From Flammeovirgaceae bacterium (GTDB lineage Bacteria; Bacteroidota; Bacteroidia; Cytophagales; Cyclobacteriaceae), in contig JAJTHV010000041.1 of NCBI GenBank assembly GCA_021300095.1, forward strand, positions 1 through 41,586: a DNA stretch of 41,586 bases, read 5' to 3'. The translations under genes and the position numbers were made by a program. A model generated the notes under the pieces. It saw only the letters and a program-made list of their open reading frames with translations. It was not told where the DNA came from and searched no databases. This document shows, piece after piece, positions 1 to 9,290 of this stretch; within the stretch, counting starts at the first letter, position 1; every line of letters starts with the position of its first letter.

Positions 1-2317
1 CAGCCGTAGAACGATCCAATTCACTGTAGGCATTCGCCAATAGAGTCGGTTCTGGTTGGTAAAGTGCCAATCCATTTTCTCCTGCTTTGTACTGACGGAT
101 CAAACTAAGATCATCCAAAATCCAAAAAGACCGACCTGATGTTGCTGCTATCAAATCATTTTGATGCACACGCAAATCGGTGATCGGTGTGATGGGTAAA
201 TTCAATTGAAACGCGGACCAGTCTTTACCTCCATTCCATGAAACAAAAATACCTAACTCCGTTCCTGCAAAAAGCAAATCTCTTCGCTTGTCGTCTTCGC
301 GCACTACACGCGTAAACGCATTGTTCGGAATCCCATTGGTGATCTTTGCCCATGTTTTACCATAGTCAGTGGTTTTATATAGTCCTGGAGTATGGTCATT
401 AAATTTATAACGCGTGGTAGCGATGTAAGCCGTAGCCTTATCGAAAGGTGATACTTCAATAGCATTTATCAAGCACTCTTGCAAACCAGTCGGAGTAATG
501 TTTTGCCACGATGCTCCGCCATCGCGCGTGATATACACATATCCGTCATCGCTGCCGGTATAAATCACGCCTTTCTCATGTGGAGATTCAATCACATAAC
601 TTAATGTTCCATAATTCTCTGCACCTACGGCTTCGTTGGTATAAGGGACACCGGGTTTCCCTTGCTTGGACTTATCATTTCGTGTCAAATCCGGAGAAAC
701 TTCTTTCCAGGTTATACCCATGTCAGTTGTTTTCAACAGCAACTGAGAGCCATGATAAAATGCATTGGGCTCGTGCTTCGACCAGATAATAGGCGCATTC
801 CAATTATAGCGGTACTTCATGTCTTTTGCATCGCGTCCCAAATATTCAATAGGTGCCGCCATGATGTTGGTACTTGCTTTTGCTTTCACATCCAACAGAT
901 CAATTGTGCCTTGATAACTTCCACCCATCACATAGCGTGGATCATCGGGATTGAATGCCAAAAAAGCACTCTCACCACCGGCTGAAAAAGTCCAGCTGGA
1001 AGTAGAAATGCCTCCACTCGCAAACTCACGACTGGCAATGGATACAGAGCTATTGTCTTGCTGGCCTGCATAGATGCGATATGGGAATTGATTATCTACG
1101 TTGATGCGATAGAACTGTGCGGTAGGCATGTTGTTTTGTGTAGACCATGTCTTACCTCCGTTCACTGTTACTGCTGAACCGCCATCATCAGAGATGATCA
1201 TGTTTTTTGAGTTGCGTGGATTGATCCACAGGTTGTGATAATCTCCGTGTGTATTTGAAATGTTCTCCCAGGTTTTTCCACCGTCAATCGACTTTAAAGC
1301 AGGCGCACTCATTACATACAATGTCAATTCATCCAAAGGATCGGTGAAGAGTTCAATGTAATACCAAGCTCGTTGCAAAAGACGGTGATCGTTGGTCATG
1401 CGCGTCCAACTTTCTCCGGCATTTGTGGATACAAATAAACCACCCAGTTCTTTATCTGAATCACTTTCGACCAAAACATAAACTCGTTCTGAATTAGAGC
1501 GACAAACAGCCACTGCCATTTTACCTAATTGTGTTGGCAAACCCTTCTGAATTTTATTCCACGTAGCACCACCATCGGTCGATTTATACAAACCGCTGCC
1601 AGTTCCACCGCTGATTACCTTCCACGGTTGTCTTCCATATTCATTCATAGCGGCATACAAAATGCGTGGGTTGTTCATATCCATCGATAACTCTACACAT
1701 CCGGTTTTGTCATCCACATACAACACATTCGTCCACGTGTTGCCTCCATCCGTAGATTTGTAAACGCCTCGCTCTTTGGAAGGACCATACAACGCACCTT
1801 GTGCCGCTACAAAAACAGTATTCGGGTCTTGTGGATGAATCGCAATGCGCGAAATATGTTGGGTAGGATCCAGTCCCATTTTCTTCCAAGTCTTTCCGGC
1901 ATCGGTGGATTTATATACTCCGTCACCATGGTGTGTCATCACACCACGAACAGCATGTTCACCCATCCCCACATACACAACGTTCGGATCACTTTCGGAA
2001 ACAGCAATGGCGCCTACTGATCCCGTTTTAAAATATCCATCGGAAATATTTTTCCATGAAATACCTAAGTCGTCTGTTTTCCAAACTCCACCTCCGGTTG
2101 TTCCCATGTAATACGTATTGATATCGCCCACCACACCGGTGGCCGTTACCGATCGCCCTCCCCGAAAGGGACCAATGTTGCGCCACTTGACAGGGCTAAA
2201 GTAAGCATTGAAGTCGGTAGCAGGCACAACAGGCAATGCTTCCTTTTTGGGTTTTTGTGCAGAAGCGCTAATCACCAAAGTGATAGAGAGCGCCAAGAAT
2301 AGCGGTTTGCGGATCAT
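1..2317 (-). CDS. BNR/VPS10-sortilin-like repeat secreted protein (partial, 3' end outside window)
   Basis: Open reading frame entering from the left edge; 772 codons are visible from ATG at 2317 and no stop is reached. A signal peptide ([21 protein letters not shown]) is followed by many BNR/Asp-box-type motifs such as [50 protein letters not shown] and [12 protein letters not shown]. These form a beta-propeller of the WD40/YVTN/BNR-like (sortilin N-terminal) family. The early [11 protein letters not shown] motif is typical of the large Bacteroidota 'glycosyl hydrolase' BNR proteins of about 1,000 residues, so a C-terminal part is probably missing here. The enzymatic label on this family is not well supported; a secreted or outer-surface propeller is the safe call. 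Upstream to 2516 is non-coding. Confidence 0.85.
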   Translation of the reverse strand, partial: MIRKPLFLALSITLVISASAQKPKKEALPVVPATDFNAYFSPVKWRNIGPFRGGRSVTATGVVGDINTYYMGTTGGGVWKTDDLGISWKNISDGYFKTGSVGAIAVSESDPNVVYVGMGEHAVRGVMTHHGDGVYKSTDAGKTWKKMGLDPTQHISRIAIHPQDPNTVFVAAQGALYGPSKERGVYKSTDGGNTWTNVLYVDDKTGCVELSMDMNNPRILYAAMNEYGRQPWKVISGGTGSGLYKSTDGGATWNKIQKGLPTQLGKMAVAVCRSNSERVYVLVESDSDKELGGLFVSTNAGESWTRMTNDHRLLQRAWYYIELFTDPLDELTLYVMSAPALKSIDGGKTWENISNTHGDYHNLWINPRNSKNMIISDDGGSAVTVNGGKTWSTQNNMPTAQFYRINVDNQFPYRIYAGQQDNSSVSIASREFASGGISTSSWTFSAGGESAFLAFNPDDPRYVMGGSYQGTIDLLDVKAKASTNIMAAPIEYLGRDAKDMKYRYNWNAPIIWSKHEPNAFYHGSQLLLKTTDMGITWKEVSPDLTRNDKSKQGKPGVPYTNEAVGAENYGTLSYVIESPHEKGVIYTGSDDGYVYITRDGGASWQNITPTGLQECLINAIEVSPFDKATAYIATTRYKFNDHTPGLYKTTDYGKTWAKITNGIPNNAFTRVVREDDKRRDLLFAGTELGIFVSWNGGKDWSAFQLNLPITPITDLRVHQNDLIAATSGRSFWILDDLSLIRQYKAGENGLALYQPEPTLLANAYSELDRSTA

Positions 2318-2413
2318 AGTAATTAGTTAAGGAAATAAATATAAGAGATATTCTATTGCCAATCCGAAAAATGTGACAGGTGGAGCAACGACTTTCTGCC
2401 TGCGCATTGCCAT

Positions 2414-2443
2414 TTCAAAAAAAGCAGTAGAAAGAAATTTCTA
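2414..2443 (-). terminator. possible weak intrinsic terminator after the transglutaminase gene
   Basis: On the minus strand, downstream of the transglutaminase stop, a six-pair A/T-rich stem (TAGAAA at 2443-2438, loop TTTC, TTTCTA at 2433-2428) is followed after four bases by seven T residues (2420-2414). The stem is weak and lacks G/C pairs, so this is tentative. The rest of 2318-2516 shows no gene. Confidence 0.25.
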
Positions 2444-2516
2444 TTCCGGAAAAGCCACCTAGAAGAACGGAAACGGCATGTTTCTGAAATCCAATTACCA
2501 AGGCATGGCTATGAAT

Positions 2517-3470
2517 TTATTGCTGTTGCTGTTGGCGTTGCAGGTAAGCGTCATACGTTTCAAATACTCCTTTATTGAAACGCATTTGCTGCTCAGGCGT
2601 AAATGGTTTGAGTTTCAATTCTTCTTCTGTAAACGGCAGTGCGCTGAACTGAACCGACACTTCTAAAAGATGTTCCAGGGAGCCTTTGTAAGTTCCCTTC
2701 ACAGGGGTACAATCGGTAAAACTTCTTCCCACTGCTAAGCGAACGTGCCGCTCACCCGCCATACATTTGTTGGTTGGGTCAATACCTATCCAGCCTATAT
2801 CAGGCAACCATGCTTCCACCCATGCGTGCGTTGCCCCTTCTCCGCGCCACTCACTGGAGCCCGGGCAAATATATCCGCTCACATACCGACAAGGAATATC
2901 CTGCAAGCGCATCATGTACAAAAGCAAGTGAGCAAAATCCTGACAAACTCCCGCACGCAATTTCCACAGCTCATCAATATCGGTTTCGATCGTGGTGACC
3001 CCTTTTTTATATTCAAAAGTGGTGTAGATGTAATCCGACAATCGTAGCAATTCATCCAGTGGATGGAATTGTTTATTGATGACCGATACAGATTCAATAT
3101 CCTTCTGGTAATGGGTAGCTTCAGCCCGCAGGTAATCGTGAAAATCTGTTTTTATTTCCTCGTTGGCCAACTGTTTCCACACCTCGACAGCAGGTTGCTG
3201 CGGAGGCAAGAATGGCGCCAGCATTTCCACGCGTATAAAACTTTCAATCGAAAGCGCCTGATGTGGTTTAATGATCGAAAAAAAACCGGATGTATTTTCA
3301 AAATAATCAGGCAACTCAAATACTTCCGGTTGATGCGAAATCTCCAGCCGGTGCTCGATCACCCGCTGGTGCTGATCATGCAATGGATATAATTTTATTT
3401 GATTCGCAGAATCTACCACCCAATCGGTATACTGATAATGTGTACGGTGGTGAATATAAAATACAGGCAT
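2517..3470 (-). CDS. transglutaminase-like cysteine peptidase family protein (N-terminal bacterial transglutaminase domain + core)
   Basis: 317 residues with no signal peptide, so cytoplasmic. The N-terminal half (about 1-90) matches the bacterial transglutaminase-like N-terminal domain; the core carries the papain-like triad Cys176 (RAGVCQDFA), His215 (GATHAWVEAW) and Asp231 (IGIDPTN). It is the last gene of a three-gene operon: ATP-grasp, then alpha-E protein (15-base gap), then this gene. The triplet recurs across bacteria and is predicted, from published comparative genomics of ATP-grasp amidoligases, to make and cleave a peptide or amide product; the substrate is unknown. By family it is more likely a peptidase or amidase than a cross-linking enzyme. 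The C-terminal poly-Gln tail (QRQQQQQ) is low-complexity and probably unimportant. Confidence 0.9.
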   Translation of the reverse strand: MPVFYIHHRTHYQYTDWVVDSANQIKLYPLHDQHQRVIEHRLEISHQPEVFELPDYFENTSGFFSIIKPHQALSIESFIRVEMLAPFLPPQQPAVEVWKQLANEEIKTDFHDYLRAEATHYQKDIESVSVINKQFHPLDELLRLSDYIYTTFEYKKGVTTIETDIDELWKLRAGVCQDFAHLLLYMMRLQDIPCRYVSGYICPGSSEWRGEGATHAWVEAWLPDIGWIGIDPTNKCMAGERHVRLAVGRSFTDCTPVKGTYKGSLEHLLEVSVQFSALPFTEEELKLKPFTPEQQMRFNKGVFETYDAYLQRQQQQQ

Positions 3471-3485
3471 TGATACGTATCGAAA

Positions 3486-4406
3486 TTAAGAATAACCAAA
3501 GTAAACCATTGCCAATCGGGCATTCAGGTGATTAAACTGTTGGCGAATATCAGGAATTAATTTTTCAATTACAGATATATTATTCTCTTGTTGATAGGTA
3601 TTCATGGATTGTATCAGTTTCTGTAGCAACTCTTCTATTTCCTGAAAATGTTGCGGCTGTGAAAAATCAGCTAAACGCTGAAAATAGCGAAGCATTTGAG
3701 CCAAACTGTAACTGATCGAGTGTGGAAATTGCGTGTTAAATAAAACCTGATGTATGACTTCCTTCGCGTTCAATGCGTTTTTATAGTATTTGGTATGAAA
3801 CTCATATCCTGAAAGAGCATACAGCAGGTATTTCCAATGCACGGTTTCAACCTCTGCCTTCACCATTTGCTTGCGTTTAAACTCTACGATCTCCAGGTTT
3901 TGCAAGCACCGCTCCATATACTTTCCTAAATTTAAAAAAGTATACCCTTCACCACGATTCATCGTAACATCCAGGGTGCCATAGAAAATAATACTGTCGC
4001 GCAACAAAAAATCCAGCGCAGTTACCGGATCATTATTCATGATCAGGTCTTCTGTTTTTGGTTCTAAGATATGGTGGTAATAATCATTGAGTGCCTGCCA
4101 TAATTCTTTGGTGATGTAATCTTGCACAGAGCGCGCATTCTCACGCACACGCACGATGTTCGTAAACACAGAGCATTCATGCGGACGGCTCAACAATAAA
4201 TGATGTAACGCCTGGCGGTAATTCTCAACTTTAATTTTTTGCTCAGGTTGATCGCTACCAAATGAATCCGCCAGCAACTGCCAGTTATAGTCGAGCAATT
4301 CATCTTGCGAAGCAATGTAATCGGTGCGCAAGAGGCGCAATAAGTTATCGGTGCGCTCCAGATAACGGGCCATCCAAAAAACAGAATCGGCAACTCTACT
4401 TAACAT
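3486..4406 (-). CDS. alpha-E domain protein (DUF403)
   Basis: 306 residues beginning MLSRVADSVFWMARYLERT, the hallmark start of the alpha-E family, an all-helical protein of unknown biochemistry. It is encoded between the circularly permuted ATP-grasp gene (34 bases upstream) and the transglutaminase gene (15 bases downstream), which is the usual arrangement. The conserved N-terminal Arg, Tyr and Glu residues (RYLER) and the full length near 310 residues suggest an intact protein. It is inferred to work with the ATP-grasp enzyme in peptide or amide bond formation, or as a partner of the transglutaminase-like enzyme. No signal peptide or membrane segment is seen. Confidence 0.92.
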   Translation of the reverse strand: MLSRVADSVFWMARYLERTDNLLRLLRTDYIASQDELLDYNWQLLADSFGSDQPEQKIKVENYRQALHHLLLSRPHECSVFTNIVRVRENARSVQDYITKELWQALNDYYHHILEPKTEDLIMNNDPVTALDFLLRDSIIFYGTLDVTMNRGEGYTFLNLGKYMERCLQNLEIVEFKRKQMVKAEVETVHWKYLLYALSGYEFHTKYYKNALNAKEVIHQVLFNTQFPHSISYSLAQMLRYFQRLADFSQPQHFQEIEELLQKLIQSMNTYQQENNISVIEKLIPDIRQQFNHLNARLAMVYFGYS

Positions 4407-4440
4407 ACTTCCTCATGTGATGAATCTTATAACTAATCAA

Positions 4441-5886
4441 TTACCCCAACACCCACGTATCCTTACTTCCACCGCCTTGCGATGAATTAACCACCAACGA
4501 GCCTTCGCGCAAAGCCACTCGCGTCAATCCGCCTGGTACGATCTCGATTCCCTGCGGGCCGTACAACGCAAATGGGCGCAAATCCACATGGCGCGGTTGA
4601 ATTTTATTATTGATAAAACAAGGCACCGAAGAAAGTTGAATCATGGGCTGCGCAATAAACTGTCTCGGGTTTTTCTCAACCTCCGATTGGTAAGCCAAAA
4701 TCTGTTCATCACTCGCTGCGTGCCCCATCAGCATTCCATAGCCTCCACTTTCGTTGGTTTTCTTGATAACCATTTTTCGGATCTGCGAAAACACCAAATC
4801 AAAATGCTCGCGATTGTCCATGTAATAGGTAGGTACCGTTTTGAGAATGGGTTCTTCGTTCAGATAATATTTGATCATGCTGGGCACATACGTATACACC
4901 GCCTTGTCATCGGCCACGCCATTGCCGGGCGCATTGATGATGGCCACATTGCCGGCACGATAAGCGTAGTACAATCCGGAAACACCCAGCATGCTGTCGG
5001 GGTTGAAGACGAGTGGGTCGAGATACTCATCATCGACTCTTCGATAGATCACATCTACTTGCTTCAAACCGGCTGTTGTTTTCATGTACACTTTTGTGTT
5101 GTGCACCACCAAGTCGCGACCTTCTACCAACTCCACTCCCATCAATCGCGCAAGTGTTGTATGTTCAAAATAGGCGGAGTTATAAATTCCCGGTGTCAAC
5201 AACACTACGGTTGGATTACTCGTTTGCCGATTGGAAAGCGCTAGTAAATTTTTAAGCAAGAGATCCGGATAATCTTTCACCGAACGAACATTGTTCTTTG
5301 GCAATAAGCCCGGAAAAATTCGGTAGGTCATGTTTCGGTTCTCCAACATGTACGACACTCCCGATGGTGTGCGCAGGTTATCTTCTAACACATAAAAAGA
5401 ACCATCGCTGTCGCGGATGAGGTCGATGCCGGAGATGTGCGTGTAAATATCAAAGGGCACATCTACGTTCACCATTTCCTTCAGGTAATTTGGGCACGAG
5501 TAAATAAGCGATGCCGGAATAATTTTGTCTTTAATGATCGACTGTTCGTGATAAACGTCTTTCAAAAAAATATTGAGAGCTTTGAGTCGCTGGCGGATAC
5601 CCGCTTCAATGTGTGCCCACTCAGCTCCGGTAATGATCCGCGGAATAATATCAAAAGGAAATATTTTCTCGATTCCCTCACCATCGCTATAAACGGTGAA
5701 AGTAATACCTTGGCTCATAAAGAGCTTTTTGGCCAGCTCATCTTTTTGGGTCAAATCACCAAGCGATGCTTTTTCGAGGCTCTCCAAGAATACCTGATAG
5801 TGCTTTCTGATTTCATCGTGTGCCTGCATCTCATCCCATGTACCGGGAGGTGACTGATAGCCGGAAAGAAAATTAGTGAATGACAT
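4441..5886 (-). CDS. circularly permuted ATP-grasp protein (DUF404/DUF407)
   Basis: Predicted 481-residue member of the circularly permuted type 2 ATP-grasp family, seen in the start region (GYQSPPGTWDEM), the central DLIRDSDGSFYVLEDNLR and SGVSYMLENR motifs, the nucleotide-binding region (RKMVIKKTNESGGYGMLMG) and the C-terminal PRHVDLRPFALYG. ATP-grasp enzymes activate a carboxylate as an acyl phosphate and join it to an amine; the substrate here is unknown. I chose ATG 5886; a TTG at 5913 would add nine residues that do not look conserved. First gene of the operon with the alpha-E and transglutaminase genes. The last residues (QGGGSKDTWVLG) are the typical family C terminus, so the gene is complete. 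Confidence 0.92.
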   Translation of the reverse strand: MSFTNFLSGYQSPPGTWDEMQAHDEIRKHYQVFLESLEKASLGDLTQKDELAKKLFMSQGITFTVYSDGEGIEKIFPFDIIPRIITGAEWAHIEAGIRQRLKALNIFLKDVYHEQSIIKDKIIPASLIYSCPNYLKEMVNVDVPFDIYTHISGIDLIRDSDGSFYVLEDNLRTPSGVSYMLENRNMTYRIFPGLLPKNNVRSVKDYPDLLLKNLLALSNRQTSNPTVVLLTPGIYNSAYFEHTTLARLMGVELVEGRDLVVHNTKVYMKTTAGLKQVDVIYRRVDDEYLDPLVFNPDSMLGVSGLYYAYRAGNVAIINAPGNGVADDKAVYTYVPSMIKYYLNEEPILKTVPTYYMDNREHFDLVFSQIRKMVIKKTNESGGYGMLMGHAASDEQILAYQSEVEKNPRQFIAQPMIQLSSVPCFINNKIQPRHVDLRPFALYGPQGIEIVPGGLTRVALREGSLVVNSSQGGGSKDTWVLG

Positions 5887-5987
5887 TTCTCTAAAGATAC
5901 TAATCAGACTCAAACCTGCAAGAGGCCCGAACGAGAAATTATACTTGTTCGATCTAAAACTAAAACGAAACCGTTTGCAACTTTACT

Positions 5988-6026
5988 AAAAAAAACGGTG
6001 CCGGGTTTGTTCGACCCCGACACCGT
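5988..6026 (-). terminator. intrinsic terminator of the haloperoxidase-like gene
   Basis: Arms 5995-6005 and 6016-6026 pair over 11 positions with one mismatch (6001/6020), around a 10-base loop. The stem is GC-rich (ACGGTG, CGGG). Read on the minus strand it follows the stop of the PAP2/haloperoxidase-like gene by about 25 bases and runs directly into eight T residues (5995-5988). This is a textbook Rho-independent terminator and insulates the ATP-grasp operon downstream. Confidence 0.8.
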
Positions 6027-6050
6027 GAACCCTAACTAATAAAATCTCTT

Positions 6051-7616
6051 TTAGTTCGCTCCGTCTGTCATCGCATAGTTTACTGTATAACCTCCCACTC
6101 GTTTACCAAGCGATAATCCCTCTTTACAATCCGAGCGATAGTGAATCGCACCATACAAGCGTGAGTTAGAAGCTTCATCTGCCATACTATTAAAACCCGT
6201 GGTTCCTTGCGGGAATAGATAAGACAACACCGCAGCCGCTGATGCGGAAAATGTAGAGTGCCCCGAAACATACGCAGGGAAGTTTGGAATACCTGTGGTT
6301 GTTTTGATTGAAGGATCGAGTTGTGTTGGACGCGGATTGAAATAGAAGTACTTCGTATTCCAGCAAGCTACTGCAGCATCGTGCATCGCCATATTGAGCA
6401 AAGCAAACGCACGCGCAGCACGCACTTCACTCAACTTCGCATCGCGAATGAATTCTTCTGCTATGTCATTCCAGTGTCCAGGAGGAGTATACGTTCCTGC
6501 ACCATCAGCCCACTTATGCACAATGGCCATTTGCTCACGGGTTACGCCCGAAGCGTAACGTTTCACCTCGGCAAGCTCTTGCTTCATCTGATCGGATGAG
6601 GTGGAAGGTGGTGGCAACGGACGCTCACTCACAACTTGTGCTGGCGTCAGGTTCCATGCTTTTACATTTCCGAAAAACGGAAGCATCGGAGGGCGACTAG
6701 GCACATCCAAACTAATCCAAGGAATTTCACCCTTGGCGATCGCATCATTCTCAAACGCCTTCCATTGCGCAGGTGTCCCAATAGCGGCACCCATTCCATC
6801 CGTCCTGAATCGTCCGGTTCCTGCTGCGGTAATAAATCCAGCCACCGACTTACCTAAATTTAATCCGGCAGTAATATCACTTGAAGTTGCTCTTCCCGAC
6901 CACAACGCTGCGTTGCGCTGATCTGCCGCCAACTTGGTGATTTCTTCTACTGAAGCTGGAAATAAAACTTTCAACATTTCCGCAGCCGCTCCAGACATCG
7001 TTGCATCTTCGGATGGATACGGAGGTAAATCAATTTTTGGCATCAACGCTTGCACACCGTTGTCCACTTCATAAGGTGAATCGGGCCGGGTGGTTTTATA
7101 CAGATCTTTGTAATACCATGCAGCCTTTAACGCATCATAGATAGCGACACTTACATAACTATAAGCACGTGCGGCATACGGTGGATTAGAAAATGGAAAC
7201 TGTGGATTGCTGAATGGGTTTTCCGCGTCCGGTATAGGATAACTTCCATCGGGATTTGGAACCGGAGGCAAATTGTATTGCGCTACCAGTTTACGAAAGA
7301 TTTGATTCCAGCGTAACACACCGCCTACACTCCAATACTCGATGGTTTTCTTCTGGTCAGATGTCAATTTGCTCTGAATATCTTTTAGTGAAGCCAGTTC
7401 GGATAAATAAGCAGCTGAATTAGTAGACGTTGGTGCTGGAACGGAAATCTGATTGTTGGAAGTTAAAACAACCGGCAACCAGGTGCCTGCATTCGCATCC
7501 ACGTTCGTTGGCACATAGGGATACAGTGCTTCATTTCCGGTAATGTCCTTGCAGCTAAATGGCAATAAGACTAGGATCAGTGCAACGGCAAATAAGCGTG
7601 TAGTAAATAGCTTCAT
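6051..7616 (-). CDS. PAP2/vanadium-dependent haloperoxidase-like lipoprotein
   Basis: 521 residues. The N terminus is a lipoprotein signal (lipobox LLPFSC), so the protein is probably membrane-anchored and extracytoplasmic. The C-terminal third carries the three PAP2/vanadium haloperoxidase motifs: NPRP (Arg429), SGHS (residues 451-454, with His453 the likely acid-base residue) and R-x5-H-x-R-x-D (Arg486, His492, Asp496). The family binds phosphate or vanadate; members either oxidise halides with peroxide or are acid phosphatases, and sequence alone does not decide which. The usual Pro before SGH is Val here. It lies five bases after a barrel-protein gene, so the two are co-transcribed, and ends at a strong terminator (5988-6026). 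Confidence 0.85.
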   Translation of the reverse strand: MKLFTTRLFAVALILVLLPFSCKDITGNEALYPYVPTNVDANAGTWLPVVLTSNNQISVPAPTSTNSAAYLSELASLKDIQSKLTSDQKKTIEYWSVGGVLRWNQIFRKLVAQYNLPPVPNPDGSYPIPDAENPFSNPQFPFSNPPYAARAYSYVSVAIYDALKAAWYYKDLYKTTRPDSPYEVDNGVQALMPKIDLPPYPSEDATMSGAAAEMLKVLFPASVEEITKLAADQRNAALWSGRATSSDITAGLNLGKSVAGFITAAGTGRFRTDGMGAAIGTPAQWKAFENDAIAKGEIPWISLDVPSRPPMLPFFGNVKAWNLTPAQVVSERPLPPPSTSSDQMKQELAEVKRYASGVTREQMAIVHKWADGAGTYTPPGHWNDIAEEFIRDAKLSEVRAARAFALLNMAMHDAAVACWNTKYFYFNPRPTQLDPSIKTTTGIPNFPAYVSGHSTFSASAAAVLSYLFPQGTTGFNSMADEASNSRLYGAIHYRSDCKEGLSLGKRVGGYTVNYAMTDGAN

Positions 7617-7621
7617 ATCAA

Positions 7622-8569
7622 TTATTGATTTTCTTTATTAGCAAAATGAAAAGTGTAAAGTATGCCGCCCATGACGCTGAACGACTGGCCTACATTGAGG
7701 CCGTCTAAGGTGTATGAAATCTGAGCACGCACCGCAAAATTTTTAGGCTTGGGTAAATAGTACATTCCTAAAACACCCACTTTCAAAAAATTCATTCGGT
7801 TCGAAACAAAGGGCATATCTTGCCTGCGAATATCCCCACCGCCCAATGTGTTTTGTTGGGTCAAATTGATTTCTGTTTGTAAGGCATTTTTGTGGTAACC
7901 GATGCTATAGGTTGATGTGAATTGATTGGGCATCCACACCTGATTGGTAAAGTAGATGTTCCCATCTGTATAATACGATGGTCGATCCAGCGAAACATTG
8001 CTTCGCCATACATACGAGCCCGAAGCGCTTGCATACCATCCCTCGTTCAGCCGAAACGCAGCAGTTACCCGACCGGCAACTGTGGTGCTCTGCAAGCCAA
8101 TCGAAAGTGGCAAATAATCAGGGGTATAATTGGTAAGTGGTGTTGAAAATGCGCCAACACCAAATGCTGAAAATTTTCCGGAAGCCAATTCCTTCTCTGC
8201 AAATTGATATTTAATAGCCAGTGTCAAATCCTGAATACCATCCAACCCAACCAACGTGCCACCGCTGGCGCTGGTCTTCACATACGGTGCCATGGCAATC
8301 AGATTGATCTTATCAGTCAATCCATAATTACCCACCCACATCAATTGTGTGGTGGTAAGTGTGCCAATGTTTTGGTTATCTCTTTTTAGCGATCCCTCCC
8401 AATAGTCTTTCCATTGATCGTGTGTGTACATAAACCCAGTGCAGAAATCCTTCTTCGGCATCATCAGATGGTCGGTGATTGTTTGCGCGGTGGCTGAACA
8501 GAGCGAAGCAATCGAAATACTCACGGCAAGTAAATATCTTGTCATAGCTAGAAAATGGTTTAAGCGCAT
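7622..8569 (-). CDS. outer-membrane beta-barrel protein, transporter-like
   Basis: 315 residues with an N-terminal signal peptide ending near CSATAQ. The mature part is a run of alternating amphipathic strands ending in a Phe-rich strand (GGILYTFHFANKENQ), as expected of an outer-membrane barrel; its organisation resembles the 'MetA-pathway of phenol degradation' type putative transporters. Two ATG starts are possible, 8569 and 8545; the second gives a more standard signal peptide (MTRYLLAVSISIASLCSATAQ). First gene of an operon with the haloperoxidase-like lipoprotein, so it may export or import the substrate of that enzyme, but this is inference. A 13-bp palindrome lies just upstream. Confidence 0.7.
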   Translation of the reverse strand: MRLNHFLAMTRYLLAVSISIASLCSATAQTITDHLMMPKKDFCTGFMYTHDQWKDYWEGSLKRDNQNIGTLTTTQLMWVGNYGLTDKINLIAMAPYVKTSASGGTLVGLDGIQDLTLAIKYQFAEKELASGKFSAFGVGAFSTPLTNYTPDYLPLSIGLQSTTVAGRVTAAFRLNEGWYASASGSYVWRSNVSLDRPSYYTDGNIYFTNQVWMPNQFTSTYSIGYHKNALQTEINLTQQNTLGGGDIRRQDMPFVSNRMNFLKVGVLGMYYLPKPKNFAVRAQISYTLDGLNVGQSFSVMGGILYTFHFANKENQ

Positions 8570-8575
8570 ATCACT

Positions 8576-8588
8576 TGCATGACATGCA
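8576..8588. promoter_or_regulatory. 13-bp palindrome upstream of the barrel/haloperoxidase operon
   Basis: TGCATG-A-CATGCA, a perfect palindrome with one central base, ends seven bases upstream of the ATG at 8569. It could be an operator or a short hairpin in the leader, but palindromes this short also arise by chance. The rest of the 8570-8692 gap holds a CATCCGGATG palindrome and no gene. Confidence 0.25.
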
Positions 8589-8692
8589 TGGTAGAATAAA
8601 AGATTACCTCGTAGCCAAACAGCTACTACAGTTGATTAAAAATGATTGATTGAAATTAATCGCATCCGGATGGACGCAAAATGAAAAGAAAC

Positions 8693-9232
8693 TTAGGCCT
8701 CGGGAGGCTGCACAATGTGCTGGTTATATTGAAAACTATAAAGGTCGATCAATGAAATTGCCGGAGTGGTTGAAAAATCCCAGCCATATGTTACTCGCTC
8801 AAGAGCGGTTGTGCACGAAATAAAATCTTTGGCAAATGGTGTTATTGTTTTTGTGCTTTGCTTCGCACTGAAAGGTTTATCTGTAAACGTCTTTACATAA
8901 TCGGCCAGTGCCTGGTTGATGGTTTGCGTTTGCTGATCTTTTACGCAAACAATATACAAGGTATCACTTTGCAACTTCTGTTTCACCAATCGGTACACTT
9001 GGCCTTCGTGTTCAAATTCTCCATCCACACGCTCATAATCTCTGGAGTCGGTAGCATAAGGAATCGTAATCGGAACTTTAATTGTCACTTCCTGCTGATC
9101 GTAGTTTTCATTGTCAAATTGCTGACGTAGGGCAACTTCGGAAGAGAATCGCAAACCCACAAAAACGCCATAATAACCTACCACATTGAGCAGGAATATC
9201 ACGAGCAAAATCAGGGTAATGGTTCTTTTCAC
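8693..9232 (-). CDS. membrane-anchored hypothetical protein
   Basis: I do not recognise a named family. A GTG at 9232 gives a 179-residue protein beginning with one membrane anchor or uncleaved signal (KRTITLILLVIFLLNVVGYY) followed by an extracytoplasmic domain with a central charged, strand-rich region. A GTG at 9280 would add 16 residues ahead of the anchor; I favour 9232 because the Lys-Arg then sits directly before the hydrophobic segment. The layout resembles small Bacteroidota proteins with a short anchor and a periplasmic part. It follows the ABC permease gene in the same direction with a gap of about 60 bases (10 if the longer start is right), so a role with that permease is possible but unproven. 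Confidence 0.6.
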   Translation of the reverse strand: MKRTITLILLVIFLLNVVGYYGVFVGLRFSSEVALRQQFDNENYDQQEVTIKVPITIPYATDSRDYERVDGEFEHEGQVYRLVKQKLQSDTLYIVCVKDQQTQTINQALADYVKTFTDKPFSAKQSTKTITPFAKDFISCTTALERVTYGWDFSTTPAISLIDLYSFQYNQHIVQPPEA

Positions 9233-9290
9233 AATTTCAAATGTAGAACTTTCAATCAGAAAACCAAAAAAATTGAACACGGCTTCTAAC

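Noticed and set aside
2378-2460. Nested inverted repeats (AGGTGG/CCACCT and CTTTCTGC/GCAG-GAAAG) in the gap upstream of the BNR gene
   Set aside because: The pairing needs large uneven loops and no conserved RNA family is recognisable; I cannot separate it from chance.
4588-5853. Plus-strand ORFs of 138-218 residues inside the ATP-grasp gene
   Set aside because: The minus strand codes for a complete conserved protein here; the antisense ORFs have no recognisable features.
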